Source: Gymnorhina tibicen
Lineage: Eukaryota; Chordata; Aves; Passeriformes; Artamidae
NCBI GenBank assembly: GCA_013399875.1
Contig: VXAZ01003257.1
Span: forward strand, 124,210-188,209
Reading direction: 5' to 3'
DNA length: 64,000 nt
Made by a program: the position numbers and the translations under genes. This document shows positions 14,101 through 26,847 of this stretch, in pieces (the first letter of the stretch is position 1; each line of letters begins with the position of its first letter). Under the pieces are notes generated by a model, which was not told where the DNA came from, made no database searches, and saw nothing but the letters and a program-made list of their open reading frames with translations.

Positions 14101-17100
14101 TAAGCATGTTATTAGTGAATACTTAGTTCAAGTTCATAACAGTCGTAAGTGTCTGACAATATCAAAGATTTAGAGCAACATGTATACACATTATTACATG
14201 TACCTTATTATTATTGTTACTACCCCATAGAGTAAGAATCTATTATAACATTTTGTTACTCTTGCAGATGATTCTAAAATCAAGAACACTTGAAATGTAT
14301 CATGCTTCAGATCTTCATTGATATCTAAATGTTGCAAAGGGAACGTCAGAGGCGACATTTAGGTGGTGAGTTACTTTGAACACCTCGGAAGTGAAGGGGT
14401 AGCAAGATGTGTAACCTGGTAAGGTATGGTTTGGTATAAGCATAGGCAATTGCTACATGCGATGTAGGTATGAATGAAGGAGACTCCCACTCCCACAAAG
14501 TTACATACCTGCAGTTTCTAATGTCCAATAATTTCTGCACAATAACCCATGTACTCTTTATGGAGCACAGCAAGTACGCAAGCACATTTTAAAGAAAAAG
14601 ATCTCAAATACACAAGACAAGTTTTGTGTTAAATGTATGGAAAGGATCTCCCAGTTTGACAAGTTATTTGAATATATCTTTTAGCAATGTTATCAGTCTT
14701 TAGCAGTGCTGTAATTGAAAATCATACATCTCCCTGCTATTTTCAAAAAGTAACTGCAAGAATGTGATATAACTTTGGTATTCAAATATTTTTGCATGGT
14801 TCTGGAGATCTCAGTGAGTAGAACGACACGTTCAGGAGTTCTCTAAAGCTGTGACTTGTACAGATGTGAATCTCTGTGAGAGTTATGATTCTGTCCGAGG
14901 GCTCAAATTTTAGCAGAAATGAAATGCACTTTTTTGCACATTTCAGATATCCCCAGATTTCTTTATGAATATAAAAGGGTCAAACAGTAGCAGAAATACT
15001 TGTCAGAAAAAAATTACTGCAGTAAGGAAAAAAGTAAGAAAAAAACCTCTCACAAAAAGAAAAAAAGAAAAGATAAGAAAAAAAGAAAATTACTGAAATA
15101 ATAATCCAATTGGAGGATGAATTTACATTAAATACAAATGTGTGTTTCAAATGTCACACTGAATTTTTTTAGTGCTTGCGAGCCTAACATACTCCACTCA
15201 AAAGCAGGCAAAGTTATATATGATATGTGCAGACAGCATGGAGACAAAAGACTTGTGACTCAAGGTGAGCAACTAATGTGCATTTCTAAGATTGGTAGAA
15301 AAAAAGAAGTTGATATTTTTCCATATAAACTATGCAAACATTGATTAAACAGAGAAAAAAGGTTGTATAAAGGTAATTCAGTAGAATGCATATGCAAAAG
15401 CTATTACTGAGTAAGGGTTGGGAGGGGAGAGATGTGATCACTATGCAGCTTATATACAAAATTCAATGGATTGTCATCTTTTCATCTTTATTTTGTATAT
15501 ACAATTTACGTCTGTGCTACATCTGCTCCATTGGTCTTAAATGACATGTCTAAAACCTGAAGGCTGTGGAGTCCTTTTGGAGATCCAGACACAAACTTGG
15601 CAGTTTCCAGACCATATGTCATGAATAGACTGGAGTACAAACCAACATTTCTTGCTCAGTTGGTACAGATGCCAGCAGAAAGCATTGCTACAGCTGTGAC
15701 TTTCTCTCTGCAGTTTTTAGTGCCAGTATAAAAATACTGTACTGCAATAATGGGTGTACCCTTGGCATTTTACGACCTGGAGCATAACTTGAATTTATAC
15801 CATTTAAACATGAAACCACTCAATCATCCAATACACTTAGTTAATTTTTTAAAAAATTATTTAATATATTTTTTCTTCACTCCTCCTAGGTTAGGATGTT
15901 TCCCAAGGTGTCTCAATGATGCACTTTAATGACACATTTTGTCTTCCATAGTCACTCACAGAATTGAATACCTGTTGAGAGTTTCACTGGATTTTTCCAT
16001 CTCCCTGAGTGAACATGCAGCCTTCTTCCTCCCAGCCACAATACCACTTTTTTACATTAATCTGTCTTCCCATTACAGTTCTAATTATATGCTCCTAAGG
16101 TTGTCTTAGTCTTACATGGCACAGTTTCAAACACCACAGAAAGAATTTTTAGTTGTCCTAAAATTTGACATGAGCAGCAATTTGGTTGCCGAAGACAGGA
16201 TGAGACCAGCCTATCTGCTGGCTTGTAACATCACTTCAGTCCTGTGAAATGTGGATAAAATGCCAATGATATCACATGTATAAAAAGTGCATTATCATGC
16301 TTCTGAAAGCATCCTTCTTTCTTTGTAGAATGCTCCTGCCATGCATATAACTTGGAGTCTGGTTTTTTTTCATGATTATTATTCAACTCGTTAAAGACTG
16401 AACAGATAATGACACTTCAAAGTTGTTAAAAAGCAAAATTTTTTCCCCCAAGACATAATAATTTGCTTTTTTGTTGTTGTTTAAAACATTTCTCCTCACT
16501 CTTTATTTTCATTCCTTTCACTGGGCAGCCACACAAACAGCTTCCTCAGCATACAGCAATAGCGAATGGACAGATAGCATTTTTAAAGATAGGCACTTTC
16601 TGGGGCGTATTTACAACTAATAGAAATATATATTTTCTTATGTCAGCAAACCCTGTATAGAAAAGCCCCGTCCCATTCTTTCCACAAATGTGGCCATGCT
16701 TTTACCTAGGCAAAAGTAAAAACTTGTCTTTCTGTTCTGTCTTACACAAAAAAAAAATTTAGAAGGGAGTGCATTAATAATATATTTTTACTTTTAAGTT
16801 CCTGTTAATTTCTTTGATTTCTAATAGTAGAATGTCCGGGTTTTACTGGTTCTACTGGCAGTTGTGACTGTCTTTACTAAGTTAGAATTATTTAATAAGA
16901 GAAAAGGAATATTTTAACATGCGTCCAATACTGTACAGGGGATTTGCAAAAAAAAAAATAAGATTTTTATACTGATATAAGAAATAATAAAGGCCACATA
17001 TGAAATAAAGAGGAAGACAGATTAAGAAATAATGCAAATACATATTGCAGTTTAACAAGCTTCTGCTCTCCAGAGACTGCACCAGCTGCACACCAAGAAG

Positions 17101-18618
17101 CTTAAGGTGTTCACTCTAATGATGGTGACATAAAAACACGCTTTTTTCAGACCTTCATGTTTCTAGAATATTAACCTCTAGTGCGATGCCTTTAAGTAGG
17201 TCAGTTTCAATATACTCACACTCATTTTCAGTGCTGGATTCTTTCAGCCAGGATAGCGTCAGTGATAAAAATACCTATTTCAGCCGATGTGAATGTCTGC
17301 CATGGGCAACTCACCTTTTAGCAATTACCAGCTGAAGAAGAGGTTCTAACAATGTAGTTACCGGATGATAGAGAACTGCGTTCCATAATTGCACTGGGCA
17401 AGTACAATACGGCCAGAACAGGTGTTATCTTAATTTTCCTCATCCGTACCTGCTAGCAAGTCTGGTTACCTTTGCACACCCATTTGATGTGGTCATTCAG
17501 GGAAATCAATGCAGGTGGTCTGTCACTGTGTGCACCTGCCAAAGATTTTTACTACTAGAAGCCACTGTCTCCAGTCAGTATGAAAACTTAGTATAGATTA
17601 CATAGAGTTTAACTTAAAATTATTTGTGGGTATAACCTCAGCATGAGAAAAAAAAAAAAGAATAAAACACATCTTAATTCAGAAGTAAAGTGAAAAAAAT
17701 GAGAACATGTAGAGTCTAAGGGCTATCTCCTTGAATTTTATATATTATGGTCTTTCACATGTATGTTGTTATATTTTTTATCCCATTCCCGATCAATAAA
17801 TGTTGTTTTGTACCAGAACGAATACATTACTTTTCAGTGAATTTTTTGCCGAATATCCTTAAAAATAAATTAATATCAGTACTCTTCTAGTTCAGAAAAT
17901 ATAAAAAATATTACTTCATATTTTTTAACACAAGAAGTATGATTTGTACTAAAAAGAAAGTATAACAGTAAACTTCATAAAAGCAGGGGAAAATACATGG
18001 TAAGTGAAACAGATAAGTAAGATAAGTAAAGGATTTTTTTTAATCTCCATTTCATTTGGAACAGTTGTATTTTTTACTTTGTGAAATATCAGTTTTAATG
18101 AATGACTGGCAGTATGTTAACTTTTCATTTAAATTTTGCAGTGACTAGGAAAGCATTTTGACTTTGGTTTTTTTCTGGTTTCTTACATTCTGTTACTCCA
18201 ACTACTTCGCATATGTACTGATACAAATGCCTTACACAAGTGACAGGGACAAAGCAATTGCCACTGAAGTAATGAAAGACTGACAGAAATTGTAAGAAAA
18301 TTATGGTTATTTTCCCACTGAAAGTGTTGTTGAAACATATTTTGCTGAGGCTTTCTCAGTTTGTTTTGTTACAGTGCTCTCAAAAATAATAATTTTTCAT
18401 TAAGCTGTTCTACCTATTTTGAGGCATTTCTACTTTTTCTTCCTTGAGCTAATGCTGAATCATGCTCATGATCGATTGTATGCAGTAGGTTTTGTTCAAG
18501 TATGGTGATGAGACTTTTTTTCCTGACTTTTCAGTAATATTTTATATGTGATGTTAATTAATGAAACCTATTAATTAAGCTAAACTGATAAATATAACAG
18601 TCAATAAAGAACACTCAC

Positions 18619-18706
18619 CTACTGTCAGTTGTCCAGTTAACTGTCCCATGTGATTTCTTGCATTCACTGTTACATTTCTGTCAGACTGTAAGACCAGTGG
18701 GCTATC
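18619..18706 (-). CDS. SGCZ: SGCZ coding exon, probably exon 4 (sarcoglycan extracellular domain with N-glycosylation sequon)
   Basis: This 88-bp exon encodes DSPLVLQSDRNVTVNARN followed by HMGQLTGQLTV, plus the first base of the next glycine codon. It continues in frame from the exon at 63.8 kb, giving HSRK-DSPLV across the junction. Seen directly: acceptor TTTCAG|GATAGC with a good pyrimidine-rich tract upstream, and donor GTAG|gtgagt, close to consensus. The entry phase is 0 and the exit phase 1, so skipping this exon would shift the frame. The N-V-T sequon matches a conserved N-glycosylation site of the gamma/delta/zeta family and places the segment outside the cell. The residues agree with my recollection of human zeta-sarcoglycan except at the last position, where valine replaces isoleucine. 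A 43-bp direct duplication begins about 196 bp upstream in transcript direction. Confidence 0.94.
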
Positions 18707-18901
18707 CTGAAACATGTATGAGACAATAAATGAGAGAACAAAAAATTGAGGTAAAATTAAGTTAGAACTTAATATAAACATGCATGCTGAGAGGGAAGTT
18801 GTGTCAAGTATAATAGGCCTTTCTAATAATTTCATTAAATATTTTAAAAGTCAAGTTTTTATATTAAAGAATACCAAGAATACTATTTTATACTTGAAAT
18901 C

Positions 18902-18944
18902 TCTGTGCAATCCCTGCTTTAGAAATCAGATTTGAACTTGATTT
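18902..18944. repeat. 43-bp direct repeat, first copy
   Basis: The unit starting tctgtgcaatccctgcttta and ending gaacttgattt recurs without change at 18957-18999. The copies are separated by 12 bp, so the period is 55 bp. It lies about 200 bp from an SGCZ exon, within the intron. Confidence 0.95.
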
Positions 18945-18956
18945 CTGTAAATCAAG

Positions 18957-18999
18957 TCTGTGCAATCCCTGCTTTAGAAATCAGATTTGAACTTGATTT
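18957..18999. repeat. 43-bp direct repeat, second copy
   Basis: This is an exact copy of 18902-18944. Perfect identity in otherwise freely drifting intron suggests a recent local duplication or a recent homogenisation. Confidence 0.95.
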
Positions 19000-21521
19000 G
19001 TTTAATTTGGGTTTAATTTCCTGTCAATATTATGAAGTTCCAAATTCAAAAAACCTTAATGCCAACCTGTTTCACTAGCCTTTCCCATATATTTTTAACC
19101 TTTACTTTTGTAACTACCTAACCAACACTACATTGCATTATTCTGTTAATCTTCACAATCTATAATATTTACATTGCACTTACTGTAACCTTACAAACAC
19201 AGACATTGGTTTCTTTGAAGATAAAGAGAATTGTTACTCTCAAAAAAACAATGAAAGAGAGCACTGGAAGGTGAGATCTAACAGAGAACCCTGATCCACT
19301 GGCAATAGTACCTTACAGGTGCTATTAGGGATCAAACTAATACAGCAAAGAGACAAACACTTTTTGATGTTAAATATGGTCTTAACAATTTTGGAGTCAG
19401 TTTGCAGGATGACTACATGGCTCTCAGCATCCAACTAGGTTTAAGCGTTTGGAGCTTATCCTGTGTCCAAAGCCAGCATAAAAAAAATCTCAGAAATAAT
19501 TGAATTTTGAAGAATTCAACTCCTCCTTGAAGAATGAGGAGCCAGATGCACTCCTCCAGGGGAAGCGCAGATGCACAGGAAAGGGGAAGAGCTTCAACAG
19601 AGGGCCAAGAGAAATAGCCTAAAAAAAAAAGAGCAAGCTCACTAATCATGCTCTCACTGGATCGGGGGGAGTGCATGAGAGAAGGAAAAAAGTAGGATTG
19701 TGACTGCTGCTGCAGAGAGGCACTTTTCTCCCTGGAATCACCTAAAACCACACTGTTCTTTCCGTGAAGCTTGCAGTGAGACCATGGGTGCTTTAATGCT
19801 TCTGGCAGTTTGCTAGCACTCGGTATGTCTATGTATGTTTATCCAACAGCAGTAAGTCATCTGACAGAAACACCTGGGGATGTGTCTTAGGTAGGAATGA
19901 CTAAGGGCTAGGAAGATATTTGGGAAATGTATTATTTACTTGTTATGTTCTTAGATTCTTCCCTGGGCATCCATTATTGGTCATCCCTGGATTGAGCATA
20001 TAATTTTAAATAGACCTCTTGTGTGTGTCTCTTAATATATTGGTTCTTGCTGTTCTTGAAAGTTTTTTAGATGACAAGGAAAGGACTTAAGGAGACTATC
20101 TCTATCTTTATAGATAAAGATTTATTTTTTACCTGAATGATGCATCAGGTTTTCATTAAAATTTTCCAGACCTTACAGTCCTTTCCTTTGAATCCAGGGT
20201 TTTCCTGTACAAGAAACACTCTTCCCAGTTGTTTTCACTATGGTTATTAACTTTAAATGATAATCAGTTCCCTGGGAAGTCTGAAATGATTCTGAGCTAA
20301 TTTCAAAGAGTTCAGGTGTACTTAATGTCTCACTGGGCTCTGCTATGACCTCTCTAACATCCTGCCAATTAGCTCTGCATCACAGAGCCTGGCAGATGAA
20401 AGTGACTGTTTGGCTTGTCCATCTTTCTAGATAAAAAGCTATAATTATCAGTGAGACACTGTGCTCAATTTTACTAGTTTGAGCTAAACATGTGATGCAA
20501 TCAAGGGAGCTTCTGGCAACAAAAGCAGCTGCTAAGGACCTTTTTCTCAACACTTGATTTCCACTTTCCTTACAGTCCTTTGAAAATCATTAGTCCAGGC
20601 CACTGCTGCTCTGGGAAAGGCAGGTGTCCTAATAGGCATCTGCAAGGCCAAAGGCTTTTAAGGAGCCCTTTTCACTTTTGCTTAGTCACTATTTGGTGAA
20701 AAATCTTCTCAGTTAGAATAATCTCACCGTTAGCAAGGGAGGATACTGCCATGCCTATTTTTGCCAGTTCAGCAAACATTTGGGAACTTACAGTCACAAA
20801 AACTTATCTCAATCTGATTTGAAGGTTTCTTTCCTTTCACTGTAGGAAAATATTTGACACAAATCTCAGGCTAAAATTTGCCTCTCAGGTTCTAATTTTA
20901 AAAAAAGAACATTGGATATCAAATTCTGAAATACAGGATAATGACAAATTAGGTGAGCCAAGCCTTCCTTCTTCTTCTTTCCTTGTCTTACAGAAAAGAT
21001 AAAAAGACAGATGAAGCAGCTAAGAACTTAAATCTATATTCCTCAGGTTCTGATTGAAAAATATAGAGCAGCAAGCTTAAATTCTGGACCAAAGAAAACA
21101 CAGTGGCAAAACTCCTATCAATTTAAGCAGTCCAGCATTTCATCTACATTATTTACCTGCACTTTCTTTTACACAGGAAGCGCCTAAAGACAGAGGTTCA
21201 AGGAATTCAAAGACAGTCTACTCAGAGGAGCTAGACATTCAGAGAAGACTTAGCTGAAATCAGTGGAATTATTGATCTGTAAGATGAGTATAAAGCGCAA
21301 TGAATATCAGTCATAGGAATACAAATATGTCTAAAGCATAAAAATACTGGCTAATTTTCTCCCTCTATGACCAGATCTGTTACTTCAGCTTACAATGATT
21401 TTTGATGGCACTTCAAAAATTATACTGTAGATAACAAAAACCAGCAATGTAAGAACATTCTTACAGTTACATAGAGCTTTAATAATATCAATATGCTAAT
21501 AATTAAAATATAGAGGGATAC

Positions 21522-21682
21522 TGTCAGGGCCCTGAGGGCTCTACCAGCCCTTACTGGCCCTACCCAGCCTCTCTGGAGTGACCCATTTCAGTCCAGTCCC
21601 ACTCAAAGCCCTTCTGGCTGGGTTGTGCTCCTTGTTTCCCCTCACTGTTTAAGGAGCATTCAGCCCTCACTGCTTCCTGACA
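21522..21682. mobile_element. GC-rich 161-bp block with 7-bp inverted termini, unidentified
   Basis: The block begins TGTCAGG and ends CCTGACA, a perfect 7-bp inverted repeat. The sequence between is abruptly GC-rich (for example ggccctgagggctctacc and gtcccactcaaagccc) while both flanks are AT-rich. The TG...CA ends would suit a small or internally deleted LTR or a miniature element. However, the flanks (ggatac and aatatt) do not show a clear target duplication. No coding potential or family similarity was recognised. Confidence 0.4.
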
Positions 21683-23623
21683 AATATTAGGACCTCAAGA
21701 ACTAGCTTCTGTTCATGATACTGTATGAGATGACTCTTGCTATAAGCCCCAAAGTGTTACAACTTCAAGATTAAAGGTAACTCAGATGAACATGTTACTA
21801 TAGTTACTTCTTATCTGAAACAGGTTTACAGCTAGGATTCATAAAAGGAAATACAAACTAATTCTTTAGGTGATATTTTCAGAAAGCTTTCTCAAATTGT
21901 AATCCAGTTATAAACACATGGAAAATTTTGAGGAAAAAAGGGTTTGGATTTTGATTTTTGTGTTTGTATGGTTTGGGGTTTTTTTGAGTAAGAGTCACAG
22001 TCCAGTAATAAATATCAACTTTTGGTTTTAGAATTAGATGAACATATTATTGTAAGTGTATGAAAGACTGATAGACTGCTTTATAAAATCATTTTACCAA
22101 AAAATATTCTGCATGAGCAATCATAGCAAAACTCTTTTTTTTTTACAGCTGGTTCAATTATTTGTAACATAATTTGGACAAATTTCATGTATTTTGTACA
22201 GCATTCAAATAGGCAATCCCAGCTAATTAACTCAGTTTTGAAGAGTCTTTCCAAAATTAACTTTTTAAATTAGAAACACTTTAAATGGAGCAATTTAATT
22301 CCAGTTATTTTAATAAAACATTGGTTTACTTTAGGTAAAATGGTACACTGTATAATTAAATATAATCCCAGACTTATACTCAGAACACAGATAATTATGA
22401 TAATACCACCAACTTTGACAGTCAGGCACAGTACCAATATGTCTACATTGTTATAGTGCAAGCAGTGGCTCTTTTATGATTTGATTTCTGTGCTTAGGCA
22501 AGTGCATCACTTCAGGTCTCTGGACTTCTACACGGCATCACACAGATGTAAAAAGTAATGTAGTAAGTCGATAGGACTTGAGATTTGCCACACTATCTGC
22601 TGGCAGTTTGTAAGAGGGTTCAAGGTTATATATTGTTCTTTTATTTGAGCCTATTCCCAGTATGGGCAGCTAAAATAATTATGGCAGAACCTTTCCTGGC
22701 AGAACCAGGACTCTTCCCAAACATGCCCTGATACACTAGTGACTCAGAATGGCCATGCATTGCCAAGGCACCTTTACAGAAAAAAGAAAAAAGTATCAGT
22801 ATTAGGCTTTGGTTTGCTGAGAAACTCACCATTACCAGATTTTAAGAAATACAGAGAACATGTTTCCCCACTGCTGTGGAGCACCACAGTTTGTCTGTTG
22901 CTTTAGGGATTCATGCCAGGGGTGCCACTTTACAAGTTGATTGTCTGCATCTGGTCAATGACCCCAGCGGAAGAATGAAAAATGGATGAGTTATTTGACC
23001 ACTCCATAGGAACAAAATGAGAACTGAAAGAAATAGAAAGTACTTAGTACTCTGGTCAGTGCAGCAGACCAAGGGAATCAAAGAAGAGATGAGTAGATGT
23101 GAAATAACTACAGGGGCAACTGCATTTAAGGCAAATGAGGGATAACAAGTGTGAAGAGTATCTTGGAGGAGTTAAGCACAAAAAGTTTAGAAGAAGAATA
23201 TGAAAGACAATGTCAGTCAAGATGGGTAGAAAGCAGAGCAAAGAAGATGTGAGGGGATGGAAAAAGCATTCCTTAGAGGTTATCCATTGTCCAGAACCAG
23301 AACATCAGCATGTTTTAGCAACATTCCTTACAAATGGGGAGGTAATAGTAGAGGTGGAAGATAAAGCTCCAGAGACTAAAAAACTACACATTTGTAGGGC
23401 TTGGAGTCTCAGAGACAGATTTTCTATCATTAAGGTTACTAGTAGCCCTAAAAAAACATGAAGAAATTTTCATTGGGACAGATTTGAAAGAAAAAGACCT
23501 ACAAATGAAAGCAGTTGCAGAGTTTTGAGTACTTAAAAAATTGAAGGCTCCATTAAAACTGTTGGAAGTTTGTACAAGTTTGGAACTGTTAAAACACAAA
23601 TTAAAGAAAACTATTCTTCATCA

Positions 23624-23739
23624 GAATATTCCCACAATATTTTTTCCAAAAATATTCCAATATTCCTTTATATCAGTATTTACCAATATTCAGTATTTCC
23701 AAGAATATTCTCAAAAAATTCCCAAGAATCTTCCCAAGG
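23624..23739. repeat. Diverged short tandem array based on AATATTCC
   Basis: Repeated variants of AATATTCC (aatattccc, aatattcc, aatattcct, aatattcag, gaatattct, gaatcttcc) fill about 115 bp at irregular spacing. This looks like an old minisatellite or slippage-derived array. The plus-strand frame across it is a by-product. Confidence 0.6.
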
Positions 23740-26700
23740 TATCAGGACAGCAGGAACCCCAACACAGGTGTATTTCAAATAGGGAGAAATGAATATAATT
23801 TATTGTCCAAGTTATTCCTGGGCAGTTCTAAGCTGAAGATTTAATATGAGTTTTGGTCGAATTTAATTAGATGCTTTTACCTATTTTCTATATCCTCGCT
23901 TTCCAAAAACAAAGTTTCACATCATATTTTAGTGTTCTTCCTGTCTAATTGTCCTTTCAAACCTGGGAGTCCAAATTTAATTGCTAGTAATTACACTTAA
24001 AATCACAAATCTGATTGAAAAATTTCAGTTAACACATTTGGACTTCTGCTTTAAGGAAACATTCCAGATATCTTAAAAGTTAGACCAATGTTATTAAAAG
24101 TCTGTGTTTCTTCACATGAGATTTACACACTGAGGAGGTTTGGAAAAGTATTCAGGTAAATTAATAGGTCAGTGCATTTCATGCTTCTGTGGCCAGACTG
24201 ATTTGCATATAATTGTCATAAAATGCAAGCAGCAGAAAATAATGAATCAGATCTTTCATGTAACACACGGGCAAAATGTGTAACAGATTTGACTTCATGT
24301 CAAAACTGATTTGGTAAAAATACCCCAAATAATGACATAGAGCCACATCACCATTGAGATACAAACTCTACTTTTTTCAAATCAAAGAGGGAAATATACC
24401 TGACCTAACTGACTCACCAAAGAAATGAAAGGTGTGGAAGAAAGTTAAAAAAGCACAAGCAAATAGTTTGAAACAAACAAACAAAACACCGTAGTTGATA
24501 CTTGAGGTTATTGATAAAGTTTCAAGAAACATACTTTCTAGATAATTCTTTTTCATCAAAGGATGTTATCTTGATTCTCAGACTGTGCTCTGTGTCCATG
24601 TCAGCCTTGTTATATGCTGAAGGCAATCACAGATATCAACCAGATTCCTGACGCACCAAATCTGAACCCAAACACAGCTACACCTACCAAAGTAATATAG
24701 GTGTACCCAACAAGAATTATACACAGAGTTCCAGGGAGCCACATGAACAATGATCACGGCTGTAACCTCCAGATAGAAATAACCTACTTGTTTTACTTCC
24801 TTGTATAATGCACCATGAAATTTTTATTATGGAGGAATTCAATCATGCATAGAAAATGATAAAGCAGAAGCAGATATTTAAATAGCAGACAAAAGACATG
24901 ACTTTGTGGAATTGATTTAAACATCAAATAAAATTTAAAATGGGATTTAGACAAGAACATCCCAACTAAAAATAAAACAACACTACAAATGTACTTGGAG
25001 AAAGCTTGTTAAATGCCCATAGCTCACTCCTTAGTCATTAAGCTTGTGACAAAAAAAGTAAAACTGTATATTACTGAACTGCAAAGCCTCCCAAAACCTT
25101 AACAGAGACAAATGAAGAAAAGCAACGCAAGTCTTAAAATCTGAACCAAAAACTTTAAGGGTGGAATCACTGTACTTCACTCTTTTCAAACCTTTCAAAG
25201 TTCTTGTGTGGGTGCATAAGTTATTGAAAGGATTTTTGTCATTTAAGTTATGCTCGACGGCAAAGAACAATTCATCATGCTATTTTTAATTTTGGAAAGT
25301 AGTCTTTCAGTTCTTGTTTGTATGCAAGTGTTGATCAAGCTATATCATTACAGTAAAACAGGACTGTCTTTCCCATGATGTTTTAACTTAAAGTGCTTCA
25401 ACATGAAATATAGCAACAATTAACACCAGGAAGAGGTTGAAGATATTACAGGAAAATTGATATAAATCAAAGTATATTCATACTTTTAAAAGCTATTTCC
25501 CACCAGTCCCTGTTGAGGGAGAATTTCTCTACAGAATTTGCATTAATTTATTTTAGATTAAGTAGCTGAGAGAAGAAAAAAAAAAAAACACAAAAAATAA
25601 AACCCAACAACATGCTGTGGCCAGTGATCTGATAACCTGGATATTTGTAAATATTTTACAAGATTTCTTGGTTTTGAGATGTTTATGACAGAGGAAAGTG
25701 TGTCAACACCTGTTCACTTGATGCATGTCAGGAATTATACATCAGTTTTATTTGGCAATAAATGGAAAAACGGATATAATTGAAAGAAACAGTCAAAACA
25801 AGGTTTTTTTCTTTATATTTATCCATATCTATGGAAAATCTGAAATAAAAGTTCTGAAAAAATGAAATCTTCAGCACGTCTATAGGTTCTGGTTTCCACT
25901 TTTGTGGTGCCTTGCAGACGTACAGCAAAGGACTACACGAAAATAATATTTCCATCAGTAGTTTTTATTTCATTATGATTTCTTTGACAGATCTTTTCAA
26001 ATTCTAAAGCTGAAGAAGAATAAACAAACTCCAAATAAAGTCTAGGGAATGAAGTAGAATTTTAGAAATGAGTAAATTGTAGCAGAAATCTGGAATGAAG
26101 CTTATAGCTCAGACAAAGCAGAAAAGAGACTCTCTGTTAACAAAAAGTATTAAAAAGTCTGTTTAATGCACATTAAAATGAATATGTTAAAATGACACAA
26201 AAGTAAGGCAAGATGAGTCATTAATTTTAAACTTTTAGGTAGAAGGTTTATTTTAGGTAGATATTAAACCTATTATTTTACAGAGTTATTTTATAGGTGG
26301 CAACCTATATGACTAAGTGATACCACTAGTATTAGCAGCAGCTTTAACAGCAAAAATCAGGAAGAGTTACCTCTAATTTTTGTTTCTTCATGTAGCTATC
26401 CTAGTTTCTACACTATAAACCTTCCTTCAAGCAGAATCTCTCACTGCTGGATCCTAATTACCTTGGCAAAGCTTTCTGCATTGCTAGTTCTCTTTACTGT
26501 TCCTGTGTTAAATAACCGGAAGCAAACACATCTCAAATGAACTTTGAAACACTTAGCAAACAGAGGGGATATTATTATTGTTAATTTACTGGGTCTTCCC
26601 CTGCACACACCCATTGCCTATTACAATCGTTAGGTGCTTTCAGGCTGCATTATTGCACTTTGTTGAGACAAGAACTATCAATTATGTGGATTTTCAGCAT

Positions 26701-26847
26701 AAGGTACAACAAGGCTTTGATCAAGGCATCAAAAGGAATGAGAGTGAGAATGGCAATTACAGGAATTACAGATAATTCACCAATTTTCTGTTTCCAACCA
26801 GAAAAGGAAGGTCAAAGAAAGTGTAACCACCCCTAATAAAGAATGTG

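Larger units (their letters stand above)
1027..18618 (-). other. SGCZ: SGCZ intron of about 17.6 kb between the two left-hand exons
   Basis: This interval is bounded by matching splice signals: gtgagt donor at the 18618 side and ATTTCAG acceptor at the 1027 side. Two short minus-strand CR1 tails are present near 4.8 kb and 7.1 kb. Other notable content is low complexity: an extremely AT-rich tract at about 5570-5750, an A17 run at 11130-11146, purine-rich A/G tracts near 11305-11335 and 15005-15095, and a short A run near 17648. The longest open frame (157 codons, minus strand, 12765-13238) has no recognisable motif and is compatible with chance. No RNA gene or additional exon was recognised. 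Confidence 0.85.

Noticed and set aside
20098..20125. A short palindrome ATCTTTAT-AG-ATAAAGAT.
   Set aside because: Eight-base arms of A/T-rich sequence are expected by chance in this window.
23210..23461. An 83-codon plus-strand frame with a protein-like composition (KQSKEDVRGWKKH...).
   Set aside because: No known family recognised, an overlapping minus-strand frame of similar length, and no exon boundaries or conserved neighbours.
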